Positions 1 through 7,081 of a stretch of DNA of 55,407 bases are shown piece after piece. The notes below the pieces were generated by a model. That model ran no database searches. It had not been told where the DNA came from and saw nothing but the letters and a program-made list of their open reading frames with translations. The stretch comes from Anaerolineae bacterium. GTDB taxonomy: Bacteria > Chloroflexota > Anaerolineae > Aggregatilineales > Phototrophicaceae. The position numbers and the translations under genes are program-made. Location of the stretch: the NCBI GenBank assembly GCA_022821805.1, contig JAJECX010000032.1, forward strand, positions 1 through 55,407, in the 5' to 3' direction. Each line of letters starts with the position of its first letter. Position 1 is the first letter of the stretch.

Positions 1-141
1 TTGCAGGCATACAATTTTGGCAAAAGACTGAAGACCCTGAAGGGGCGAAGTCCCTATGAATTCATCTGTGATCGTTGGCGAGAAACACCGGAACGATTTC
101 ATCAAAAACCACACCATCTCAATATGGGACTATACACCTAG
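1..141 (+). CDS. IS481-family transposase, C-terminal end only (5' end outside window)
   Basis: Frame 1 is open from the first base to a TAG at 139-141 and encodes 46 residues. They include YNFGKRLKTLKGRSPYEFIC followed by ERFHQNPHHLNMGLYT, which matches the conserved C-terminus of IS481-type DDE transposases (the RLKTLKG-TPYEFIC and NP-H-GL signatures, recalled from the family). The catalytic DDE core and the start lie upstream of the window, so whether the element is intact cannot be judged. No clear terminal inverted repeat was found in 142-196. It faces the minus-strand sulfatase tail to tail. The C-terminal assignment is firm. The element's activity is unknown. Confidence 0.85.
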   Translation: MQAYNFGKRLKTLKGRSPYEFICDRWRETPERFHQKPHHLNMGLYT

Positions 142-196
142 CCACTTCCCGCCGTGCCTATTGCGGTCATCCCCAGAACGCGGGGCGGGGAACCGT

Positions 197-1696
197 TTAG
201 CGCACATCGGTCTTGTAGGGCACGACATCACAAGTCGTCTGATACCAGGTAAGCATCCGTTCGCGCAGCGCCGACAACACGGAGGTGTATGCCGGATCAT
301 CAATCCGGTTCTGTAGTTCGCCGGGGTCGCGGCGCAGATCGTAAAGCTCGTCGGCTTCATACAGGCGGCGCACATACTTGAAGTCGTGCGTGCGGCACAT
401 GGTCGCCTTGCAGTGCTCGCCGGCTTCACTCCCTTGCAGCTGAACGCGGGGCCAATACAACCCAGTTGGATCATAAAACGACGGGCTGTCCTTTTCCATC
501 GCCTGCTCTTCCCCGAAACGCCGTCCGCCCTCGCAGAAGACCGCATCGCGGTGTTCAGTGTCCGCGCCTTGAATCAGCGGAGTCAGCGAGCGTCCAAAGT
601 GATCGTAATCCGGCGCGATGCCGGCCCATTCGTAAGCGGTCGCGGTGAAGTCGATCAATTCGACCAGTTGGTCGCGGATGCCGGGCTTGATCGGCCGATC
701 GGCCGGCGGCTTGACGATCAGCGGAACTCTGGTCAGGCAGTCTTCAAAGGTGTTCTGCGTCTTCTCGACCAAACCGTAATCGCCGGTGAAATCGCCATGA
801 TCAGAGAAGAAAAAGATGGCGCTGTCATCGTATGCGCCGCTTTCCTTCAAGGCGGCGACGACCTTGCCAAACTGCGCGTCGACTCGCGCGCACATGCCAT
901 AATAGACGGCGCGCAATTCAGTGAAGCGCTCGTCGCTCCAATTCTGCAAGCCTTGCCGCTGGTAGATGCCGGCGACGAGGCTCGGTTTCTTCTCCCAATT
1001 GGGCGTCGGGACGCGCGGCGGGATAAGGTCGCGGTCGATCTGGCTGAACCAGGGCTCTTCGACGCCGTAAGGCGGATGCGGATAACTTAGCGGAAGGTAG
1101 ATGCAGAGCGGCTGATCGGGCGGCGCGTTTTGAATCAATTCAACTGCGCCATCAACCATCGCCCAGTCGTTGTCGTAATAGACCTCGGCGCCTACACTTC
1201 CCCCTGACGCTTCGGGGGGACCGAGGGGGGTTGAAGGTAGCTTGCCAGCGAAGAATGAATAATAGTTGTCGCCCGCTGGATCACCCCGCCACTCACCGGC
1301 GCTGTGCAGATTCGGCCGCAATTCGCCCGGCGCTTCGTATTTAACATCGCAATAGTCTGCGAAGCCATCTTGTCGCGGCGCCAGGTCATTCTTGCCGCCC
1401 CACCAAACAAAATAGCCCTTGTCCTTGAGATATTTCAGCAGCACCGGTTCATCGGTCTGCAGCATGTGGAACATCGTGCGGTGTCCACGGACGTGGGGAT
1501 ACCAGCCAGTCATGAAGGAACAGCGGCTGGGTGTACAAACGGGATTCTGGCAAAAGGCGTGACGGAAAGAAACAGCGTCATGCTCAATGATCCGGTCGAG
1601 ATTAGGGGTGACGGCGGCCGGATTGCCGAAGTGCCCCATGACATCGCCGCGCCACTGGTCGGGATTGAAGATGATGATGTGGGGTCGTTCGGGCAT
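197..1696 (-). CDS. Sulfatase (formylglycine-dependent, arylsulfatase family)
   Basis: This is an alkaline-phosphatase-superfamily sulfatase that would remove sulfate esters from an organic substrate. With the start at MPERPHIII it has 499 residues. The modification motif is C-T-P-S-R at residues 54-58 (NPVCTPSRCSFMTG), so Cys54 should become formylglycine. Metal-binding parts include NPDQ near residue 11 and SDHGDFTGDYG in the second half. An ATG 36 nt further upstream (1732) would overlap the vapC 3' end, so the 1696 start is preferred. No signal peptide is visible, so the protein is probably cytoplasmic. Residues STPLGPPEASGGS near the middle are an in-frame palindromic insertion (see the repeat at 1197-1236), probably a surface loop. 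The substrate is unknown. The ASST-like protein at 28701-30095 is a possible functional relative. Confidence 0.9.
   Translation of the reverse strand: MPERPHIIIFNPDQWRGDVMGHFGNPAAVTPNLDRIIEHDAVSFRHAFCQNPVCTPSRCSFMTGWYPHVRGHRTMFHMLQTDEPVLLKYLKDKGYFVWWGGKNDLAPRQDGFADYCDVKYEAPGELRPNLHSAGEWRGDPAGDNYYSFFAGKLPSTPLGPPEASGGSVGAEVYYDNDWAMVDGAVELIQNAPPDQPLCIYLPLSYPHPPYGVEEPWFSQIDRDLIPPRVPTPNWEKKPSLVAGIYQRQGLQNWSDERFTELRAVYYGMCARVDAQFGKVVAALKESGAYDDSAIFFFSDHGDFTGDYGLVEKTQNTFEDCLTRVPLIVKPPADRPIKPGIRDQLVELIDFTATAYEWAGIAPDYDHFGRSLTPLIQGADTEHRDAVFCEGGRRFGEEQAMEKDSPSFYDPTGLYWPRVQLQGSEAGEHCKATMCRTHDFKYVRRLYEADELYDLRRDPGELQNRIDDPAYTSVLSALRERMLTWYQTTCDVVPYKTDVR
1197..1236. repeat. In-frame palindromic repeat inside the sulfatase gene
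   Basis: A C-run/G-run imperfect palindrome. Its 34-nt core (1197-1230) recurs with one mismatch at 11565-11598 inside an unrelated DUF917 gene. On the minus strand both copies are translated in the same frame as TPLGPPEASGG. It keeps the sulfatase reading frame open. Homology between the host genes cannot explain the match, so it is a mobile or recurrent small repeat. Confidence 0.8.
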
Positions 1697-1716
1697 GGCA
1701 AGTTCCAATGCGATCG

Positions 1717-2124
1717 CTATTCGGTCGCCCAATCTTCGAAAGGTAAATCAGGGAGTCGCGTAAAACCGCGCATATCGTGCGTCACGACGGTCAATCCGTT
1801 TACCATCGCAATGGCTGCTATCTGCATATCGGCGACGCCCATAAGCTGCCCTCGGTCGCGCAAGAATGCGTGTATGCGGCCGTAGACTTCTGCAGCAGCA
1901 TCATTAAAGGGCAAGCTGGGAAAGTAAGAAAAGAACTCGTCCTGCTCCTGCCGATACGCCGCAGGCGAACGCCGGCGGTATGACCCCGCATACATTTCCG
2001 CTTTAGAAATCGCGCTGAGGGCAATGCCTGAATTTTGATGCCGCAAGAGCACTCTATCGAATAGCTGCGGATATCTTCCGGTGATGCAATATATGCAGAT
2101 GTTCGTATCGAGCAGGTATCTCAT
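1717..2124 (-). CDS. vapC: PIN-domain toxin, VapC family
   Basis: A 135-residue PIN-domain ribonuclease, probably the toxin of a type II toxin-antitoxin pair that cleaves RNA in a Mg-dependent way. The PIN acidic residues are visible: D6 in MRYLLDTNICIY, E43 in SAISKAEMYAG, D99 in MGVADMQIAA and D117 in TVVTHDMRG. Length and spacing are typical of VapC. The start lies 6 nt after the stop of the 90-residue gene upstream, so the two are cotranscribed, presumably from the promoter at 2438-2466. The 3' end is just upstream of the sulfatase start. The partner gene shows no familiar VapB fold, which makes the antitoxin assignment positional only. Confidence 0.88.
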   Translation of the reverse strand: MRYLLDTNICIYCITGRYPQLFDRVLLRHQNSGIALSAISKAEMYAGSYRRRSPAAYRQEQDEFFSYFPSLPFNDAAAEVYGRIHAFLRDRGQLMGVADMQIAAIAMVNGLTVVTHDMRGFTRLPDLPFEDWATE

Positions 2125-2130
2125 CCGGCG

Positions 2131-2403
2131 TCAAAACACATACTTCCAGACACCGTGATCAACTTCCCGCATCACAATTAGCGTCGGATCATCCTCATGA
2201 GTGCCAAAGCCTAACTCATCAGCCATCCACACCGGCATGCGGCGGTAAAACTCCAACTCGACTTTGCGTGGCAAATGCTTCAAGCCTTCGCGCGTCAGCG
2301 GCAATGTTTGACTGTGCTCCTCACACAAAGCTAAGAATTCAGCGTTAGCCCTGCAAACGCCATTCTGATGCGCAGTCCAATTTAGCTCTTTGCGCTTGTG
2401 CAT
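2131..2403 (-). CDS. Uncharacterised protein upstream of vapC (candidate antitoxin)
   Basis: I do not recognise this family. Starting at MHKRKELNW it has 90 residues, rich in charged residues, with motifs such as LKHLPRKVELEFYRRMPVWM and a C-terminus DDPTLIVMREVDHGVWKYVF. It has no visible AbrB, MazE, RHH or Phd motif. It directly precedes vapC by 6 nt, the normal antitoxin position. Upstream in-frame starts exist at 2439 (ATG) and 2484 (GTG). They fall on or before the -10 box of a near-consensus promoter (2438-2466), so a transcript from that promoter could use only 2403. The start therefore depends on that promoter being real. It may be a non-classical antitoxin or an unrelated gene. Confidence 0.6.
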   Translation of the reverse strand: MHKRKELNWTAHQNGVCRANAEFLALCEEHSQTLPLTREGLKHLPRKVELEFYRRMPVWMADELGFGTHEDDPTLIVMREVDHGVWKYVF

Positions 2404-2437
2404 TCTCGCACTGCTTTCAATCTCCCGTCGTGCAATC

Positions 2438-2466
2438 ATCTTAGCGAAAACCGCGCGACCTGTCAA
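2438..2466 (-). promoter_or_regulatory. Sigma-70-type promoter for the vapC pair
   Basis: Read on the minus strand there is a perfect -35 TTGACA (2461-2466), a 17-nt spacer and a -10 TAAGAT (2438-2443). It lies just downstream of the DUF917 gene in the transcription direction and would start RNA about 30 nt before the ATG at 2403. It suggests the toxin pair is expressed independently of the DUF917 operon. Confidence 0.6.
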
Positions 2467-2484
2467 ACCTGACCGTGCCAGCAC

Positions 2485-3603
2485 TTACAACAAATCCCCG
2501 GGCAGCGGACGGAAATCCAGGTCATAGCCAAAGGCGCGCGGACCCACCACCGCCAGCGCTTCCGGCGTCTTCAATTCCTTGGGCGCCGGCATCGCCAGGA
2601 CGGCAACGCGCAAGCCATACCGCAGCGACTCGGTCCCGATCGGCTCGCCCTCATCCAGCGTGACCAGCGTAATCAGATCGGGTACCGCGCAGAGCGTTTC
2701 GCCGTTGCTGCGCGCGATCAGATTCTCATTTTGAAACTCGATTTCCAGCTGTGCTACCCCCCTCGGCCCCCCCCATGCGTTGGGGGGATGCTGGGGGGTG
2801 AAAGGGCAGATGATGAGCTTGCCACGGGCGAAACCCTGGACCGTTCGCCGTTCCACATCAATGATCTTGCCGCTAAAGAGAACTTTGCCATTGCACAGCT
2901 CGGCGACGGTTTTGGCCGGCTCGATACTGCGCGCGCGGCAGTCGAGCACAGTCTCGCCGATGCGTTTGGCCAGGCTGAGCGTGTCGCGGATGATGGTCGT
3001 TTTCAGTTGGGCGCCGGTCATCACCGGCATCACCAGCCCGGCCGAGCCGCCCATCTCGATTGTTAAGCTGCGGGCGAACTCCTCGGCTTGCTTTGCCGTG
3101 CCAATCCGCTCGAAGATGACGACATTGCCATGCGCGTCAGCCAGGGCAAACGGCGCAGGCGCAAGGCCACCGATCATAAAGGTGTCCATGTCGAGCTCAG
3201 GAAAGGCGCGGCCCATGCCGTCGCCATCGACGACCGGCAAGCCGCATTGCAGCGCCGTGATCATAGGACCCAGCGCGTTGCCGCCACCGATCTCGCCGAT
3301 GACGATGGCGTAGATCTTCTGCCTCAGGTGCGCTTCCAGTTCGCGCACCGCCCGCAAGATCTCGCGCCCTTCTTGCAGTTTTTCATTGCTGACCGTGGGC
3401 GCGCCCATGCCACCCACCGCGCAGATCAGCGCCTCGTCGGGCACATCATCAGCGCGGATGATCGGCACTGGATGCCCAGCTTGGCGCAGTTCGTTGTCTA
3501 GCCGGATACGGTTTAGATAAGTGCTGCCGCCGCCACCGGCGCCAAGGATGCCGGCGCCAATGGCGATGGCTTGGGTGTCGTCCCGGGTGACCTCTCGCAT
3601 CAT
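2485..3603 (-). CDS. DUF917 family protein (S-methyl thiohydantoin desulfurase family), copy 1
   Basis: A 372-residue member of the DUF917 family (PF06032, now named for S-methyl thiohydantoin desulfurase). Family motifs in order: GAGILGAGGGGSTYLN near residue 20, GGMGAPTVSNEKL near 65, EIGGGNALGPM near 105, DGDGMGRAFPELDM near 125, then FQNENL, and PLxxEGEPIGTESLRYGLRV near the C-terminus. It is the most diverged of the five copies here. Residues FTPQHPPNAWGG, just before QLEIEFQNE, are encoded by a palindromic insertion (2756-2803). Its ATG overlaps the stop of copy 2 (3600-3603, ATGA), so it is translationally coupled and last in a four-gene DUF917 run. The likely role is acting on a hydantoin or thiohydantoin ring together with HyuA at 7082-8713. 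The substrate is inferred, not shown. Confidence 0.88.
   Translation of the reverse strand: MMREVTRDDTQAIAIGAGILGAGGGGSTYLNRIRLDNELRQAGHPVPIIRADDVPDEALICAVGGMGAPTVSNEKLQEGREILRAVRELEAHLRQKIYAIVIGEIGGGNALGPMITALQCGLPVVDGDGMGRAFPELDMDTFMIGGLAPAPFALADAHGNVVIFERIGTAKQAEEFARSLTIEMGGSAGLVMPVMTGAQLKTTIIRDTLSLAKRIGETVLDCRARSIEPAKTVAELCNGKVLFSGKIIDVERRTVQGFARGKLIICPFTPQHPPNAWGGPRGVAQLEIEFQNENLIARSNGETLCAVPDLITLVTLDEGEPIGTESLRYGLRVAVLAMPAPKELKTPEALAVVGPRAFGYDLDFRPLPGDLL
2756..2803. repeat. In-frame palindromic repeat inside DUF917 copy 1
   Basis: A C-run/G-run palindrome related to the repeat at 11565-11603 but lying in the opposite orientation. It is translated as about TPQHPPNAWGGPRG. It occupies the same position in the DUF917 fold (immediately before LEIEFQNE) as the insertion in copy 5. 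Copies 2-4 lack it and have an ordinary short loop there. Confidence 0.7.
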
Positions 3604-4682
3604 TCCCCCAAGCGCTCCTCAACCGGCACATAATCGACATCGTAGCCAAAATAACGCGGACAGACTAACTTCAGCGCGGCTGGCGCCCGCCATTGCGGCG
3701 CGCAGGGGAAGGCGATGACGGCGACGCGCATGCCATAACGCAGCGCCTCGGTTGTGATCGGCTCGCCCGTCTCGGCGTCAAGCGCCGCGATCAAGTCCGG
3801 CGTGGTGGTAACATACTCGCCATCAATTCGCAGGACAAGATGCTCATTCTGAAAGTAGAGCATCAGGGTTTGCCCGGCAAACCGGCCGCTGCCAGCCATC
3901 CTCGCGCTGCCTTTGGCGAAGCCTCCGCTTACGCGCCGGTCAACATCGGTGACCTTGCCGCGGAATGCGAGGAAGCCACCAACCGCCCGGCGTATCGCAT
4001 CGATCGGATTCGCTTCGCGGCGCCGGGCATTGCGCGCCGTATTTCCGATTTCTTCCGCCAGCGTGATCGTCCCGCGGATGGCTCCTTCCTTCAGCTGCTT
4101 CACCGTCGCCGCATAGAGGGCGATCGCGCCGACCGCGCCCATGTCCATCACGCAGGAGCGGGCGAAAACCTCCACCCATTGGTTACTGACGGCATCTATT
4201 AGCAGGACGTTGCCGCGCTCATCGGACATGGCGAAAGGGCTTGCGCTGATGCCGTTCGCGGTCAGCACAGTCATTTGAATTTCGGGGAAGGCGCGCCCCA
4301 TGCCATCGCAGTCGACCACCGGTATGCCCAGGCGCGCTGCAAGATAGATCGGTCTTATCGAGTTCATGCCGCCTGATTCGATGCTCATGGTGGCGCGGGG
4401 CTTCCGCCCGGTGTATTTGCCCAAGGCATGAAAGGCGCGAACAAGATCGTCGCCGGCCGGCAATTTTTCCACGATGACGGTGGGCGCCCCCATACCGGCA
4501 GCGGGAACGATGAGGTCATCGTCATCCAGTTCGTCCAGCGTGTACAGTTCGATGGGCCCATATTGCCGGATGGCTTCGCGCGCCATGAGCAGGCCGATAT
4601 AGGGATCGCTGCCGCCGCCGGAGCCCAATATCGCCGCGCCAACCGCGATGTCGCCGATATGCTCTTCGTCGAGCAGTCGCAT
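3600..4682 (-). CDS. DUF917 family protein, copy 2
   Basis: 360 residues with the full DUF917 signature set: GAAILGSGGGSDPYIG near residue 16, GMGAPTVIVEKLP near 63, ESGGMNSIRPIY near 104, DCDGMGRAFPEIQM near 124, FAMSDERGN near 152, FQNEHL, and GEPITTEALRYGMRV towards the end. It is very similar to copy 3 along the whole length (RYFGYDVDYVPVEE at the C-terminus), so the two probably arose by a recent tandem duplication. Its ATG shares one base with the stop of copy 3 (TAATG at 4680-4684) and its own stop overlaps the start of copy 1. It should act in the same pathway as HyuA. Separate copies may form a hetero-oligomer or handle different substrates, which the sequence cannot decide. Confidence 0.88.
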   Translation of the reverse strand: MRLLDEEHIGDIAVGAAILGSGGGSDPYIGLLMAREAIRQYGPIELYTLDELDDDDLIVPAAGMGAPTVIVEKLPAGDDLVRAFHALGKYTGRKPRATMSIESGGMNSIRPIYLAARLGIPVVDCDGMGRAFPEIQMTVLTANGISASPFAMSDERGNVLLIDAVSNQWVEVFARSCVMDMGAVGAIALYAATVKQLKEGAIRGTITLAEEIGNTARNARRREANPIDAIRRAVGGFLAFRGKVTDVDRRVSGGFAKGSARMAGSGRFAGQTLMLYFQNEHLVLRIDGEYVTTTPDLIAALDAETGEPITTEALRYGMRVAVIAFPCAPQWRAPAALKLVCPRYFGYDVDYVPVEERLGE

Positions 4683-5767
4683 TAAGGACCCCGGTAGCGC
4701 TGCTCAACCGGCACATAATCGACATCGTAGCCGAAGTAGCGCGGGTGAGCCAATTCGAGCGCGGCCGGCTCCCGCCATTGCGGCGCGCAGGGGAAGGCGA
4801 TGACGGCGACGCGCATGCCATAACGCAGCGCTTCGGTTGTGATCGGCTCGCCGGTTTCGCTATCGAGCACGGCGATCAGATCAGGCACGGTGGCGGCGAA
4901 TTCACCATCGACGCGCACAGCCAGATGCTCGTTCTGAAAATCAAGAAGCAGCTCCTGCCCGCTGAAGTCGCCAGTGCCGGCCATCTTGGCATCGCCGCGA
5001 TTCCAGCCGCCTTCTATTCGGCGGTCCACATCGGTAATTTTGCCGCGAAAGATCAGAAAGCCGCCGACCGCCGACCGCACAGCGTCAACCGGATTCGCTT
5101 CTTGGCGCCGGGCATTGCGCACGGTCATCCCGATCTCTTCCGCCAACGTGATGGTGCCGTGAATCGCCGCTTCCTTCAGTTGCTTCACCGTCGCCGAGTA
5201 AAGCGCGATCATGCCTTCCGCGCCCATGTGCACAACGCAGGAACGGGCGAAGGTCTCCACCCAAGCATTGCTGACCGTGTCCATCAGAATCACGTTGCCT
5301 CGTTCATCAGACATGGCGAAGGGACTGGCGGTGATGCCATGGGCGGTGAAGATCGTCATCTGAATCTCAGGGAAGGCGCGCCCCATGCCATCACAGTCGA
5401 CCATGGGGATGCGCAGGCGGGCGGCGACGTAGATTGGCATGATCGAATTGAGACCGCCGGCTTCAATGCTCATCGTGCCGCGCGGCTTTCGTCCGGAATA
5501 GCGGCCCAGCGCTTCAAATGCGCGGATCATATCATCGCCGGCGGGCAGCTTTTCCACGATGACGATCGGCGCGCCCATGCCAGCCGAGGGCACAATCAAG
5601 TCGTCGTCATCGAGTTCGTCCAGTGTGTAAAGCTCCACGGGTCCATATTGCCGCACCGCTTCCCGCGCCATCAGCTTGCCGACGTAGGGGTCGCCGCCGC
5701 CACCCGTGCCCAAGACAGCCGCGCCGAGGGCGATGTCTTCAATTTGCTCTTCGTATAGCAGTCGCAT
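4682..5767 (-). CDS. DUF917 family protein, copy 3
   Basis: 361 residues, colinear with copy 2. Motifs: GAAVLGTGGGGDPYVGKLM near residue 15, GMGAPIVIVEKLP near 63, EAGGLNSIMPIY near 104, DCDGMGRAFPEIQM near 124, FAMSDERGN, SGQELLLDFQNEHL and GEPITTEALRYGMRVAVIAF. The conserved glycine-rich loop and the DCDGMGR segment are intact, so it looks functional. It follows copy 4 after a 136-bp gap filled with three small palindromes (5788-5899). The start ATG is preceded by a GGAGA-like ribosome site. Predicted cytoplasmic. The role is as for the other copies and the exact reaction is unknown. Confidence 0.88.
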   Translation of the reverse strand: MRLLYEEQIEDIALGAAVLGTGGGGDPYVGKLMAREAVRQYGPVELYTLDELDDDDLIVPSAGMGAPIVIVEKLPAGDDMIRAFEALGRYSGRKPRGTMSIEAGGLNSIMPIYVAARLRIPMVDCDGMGRAFPEIQMTIFTAHGITASPFAMSDERGNVILMDTVSNAWVETFARSCVVHMGAEGMIALYSATVKQLKEAAIHGTITLAEEIGMTVRNARRQEANPVDAVRSAVGGFLIFRGKITDVDRRIEGGWNRGDAKMAGTGDFSGQELLLDFQNEHLAVRVDGEFAATVPDLIAVLDSETGEPITTEALRYGMRVAVIAFPCAPQWREPAALELAHPRYFGYDVDYVPVEQRYRGP

Positions 5768-5787
5768 GGAGAGTCTCCCGTTTGTTC

Positions 5788-5899
5788 GGGCGGACGACCT
5801 GATAGGTCACACGTACGTCTATGCTTCGTGGCGGGCGAGCCAAGGGTTCGCCTCTTCATGTAAGTCCTTCGACGGGCGACACAAGTGTCGCCCCTACAG
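5788..5899. repeat. Three intergenic GGGCGAC-type palindromes between DUF917 copies 3 and 4
   Basis: Units at about 5788-5812, 5830-5857 and 5871-5899 each carry a GGGCG arm. The last is a perfect hairpin GGCGACAC-AA-GTGTCGCC followed by CCTACAG. The same design recurs at 7001-7051, 26019-26089, 38709-38738, 41486-41514 and 42504-42572. Confidence 0.75.
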
Positions 5900-5903
5900 T
5901 TGC

Positions 5904-6983
5904 CTAACCGTACCGCTCTTCGACCGGGACGTATTCGGTCTCATAGCCGAAATAGCCGGGACCGACAATCTCCAAGCCCTTTGGACTGCGCCATTTCTCC
6001 GCGCAAGGGATGGCGATAATTGCCACGCGGAAACCATAACGCAGACCCTCGGTGGTGATCGGCTCTCCGGTATCCACATCCAGCACCGCCAGCAGATCCG
6101 GCACCGTCACCTTGAACTCGCCATTGATGCGGGCGGCGAGATGCTCGTTTTGAAAGCTCAATTGCAGCTTCTGCCCGCCGTATTCGTCGATTCCATCAAT
6201 GAAGGCGTCGCCTTTGGCAAATCCGGCTTCCGTGCGCCGCTCGACATCACCGATCTTGCCCTTGAAGATCAAAAAGCCGCCGACCGCTTCCCGTATCGTC
6301 TCCACCGGTTCTTCTTCTTCCAGGCGGGCGCGGCGCACCACTTTGCCGATTTCTTCCGCCAGCGTAATCGTGCCTGGGATCGCGGCTTCGCGCAGTTGGG
6401 CGGCGGTGGCGGCGTAAAGCGCGATCATTGCCATCGCGCCCATGTTGACCGTGACGCTGCGGGCGAAGGTCTCCGTCCACAGGTTGCTGATCGTCTCCAT
6501 CAAGACGGTGTTGCCGCGCTCATCGGACATGGCGAAGGGCGTCGAGGAGATGCCATGAATCGTATGCGTCACCATCTGCAGCTCGGGAAAGGCTCTACCC
6601 ATGCCATCGCAATCGACCATCGGTACGCGCAGGCGGGCGGCGCAATAAATCGGCACGACCGAGTTCAGCCCGCCCGCTTCTATGCTCATCGTCGCCTTGA
6701 CTGGTTTTCCGATATATTTGCCCACCGACTGAAAAGCGTTCACGATGTCATCGCCGTTGGGCATCTTTTCCACCATGACCGTCGGCGCGCCCATCATCGC
6801 CGTCGGCACAACCAGGTCGTCATCGCCGAGCTCATCAAGCGTGTAGAGCTCGACCGGTCCGTAATCGCGGATGGCTTGCCGCGCCATCAACTTGCCAATA
6901 TAGGGATCGCCGCCGCCGCCCGTGCCTAGGACGGCCGCGCCCAGCGCCAGATCTTCCAGGACAGCTTCATCAATGATGCGCAT
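5904..6983 (-). CDS. DUF917 family protein, copy 4
   Basis: 359 residues, first of the four-gene DUF917 run. It shows GAAVLGTGGGGDPYIGKLM near residue 15, MMGAPTVMVEKMP near 62, EAGGLNSVVPIYCA near 104, DCDGMGRAFPELQM near 124, FAMSDERGNTV near 152, LQLSFQNEHL and GEPITTEGLRYGFRV. It is closer to copies 2 and 3 than to 1 and 5. The start is supported by AGGGGG about 7 nt upstream of the ATG. The gene lies about 100 bp downstream of hyuA (7082-8713) with only a palindromic repeat between, so hyuA and DUF917 copies 4-3-2-1 probably form one transcript. It likely cooperates with HyuA on a cyclic amide or thiohydantoin substrate. Confidence 0.88.
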   Translation of the reverse strand: MRIIDEAVLEDLALGAAVLGTGGGGDPYIGKLMARQAIRDYGPVELYTLDELGDDDLVVPTAMMGAPTVMVEKMPNGDDIVNAFQSVGKYIGKPVKATMSIEAGGLNSVVPIYCAARLRVPMVDCDGMGRAFPELQMVTHTIHGISSTPFAMSDERGNTVLMETISNLWTETFARSVTVNMGAMAMIALYAATAAQLREAAIPGTITLAEEIGKVVRRARLEEEEPVETIREAVGGFLIFKGKIGDVERRTEAGFAKGDAFIDGIDEYGGQKLQLSFQNEHLAARINGEFKVTVPDLLAVLDVDTGEPITTEGLRYGFRVAIIAIPCAEKWRSPKGLEIVGPGYFGYETEYVPVEERYG

Positions 6984-7000
6984 TTACGCCCCCTGCCGGT

Positions 7001-7051
7001 CGCGGGCGACTTGACAGTGCGCCTAGACACTGCGCGTCAGTCGCCCTACAG
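7001..7051. repeat. Intergenic GGGCGAC-type palindrome
   Basis: A 51-bp variant with GCGGGCGAC at one end and GTCGCCCTACAG at the other. An inner inverted repeat (CAGTGCGC..CACTGCGC type) enlarges the loop. It lies between hyuA and DUF917 copy 4. Confidence 0.6.
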
Positions 7052-7081
7052 AAAATGATCGCCGTGTTGGTGATGCGCATA

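Noticed and set aside
386..1090. 234-codon open frame on the plus strand
   Set aside because: It lies entirely opposite the sulfatase gene, has no ribosome site, and its predicted protein shows no family motif. It is an antisense shadow caused by high GC.
5706..6929. 407-codon plus-strand open frame
   Set aside because: Antisense to DUF917 copy 4 and the end of copy 3. The paralogues produce similar shadows (for example 4745-5758), which is explained by the coding strand alone.
7052..7080. Short minus-strand sequence MRITNTAII resembling the start of the DUF917 proteins
   Set aside because: Only three residues match and the frame runs straight into a palindrome; too little to call a decayed sixth DUF917 copy.
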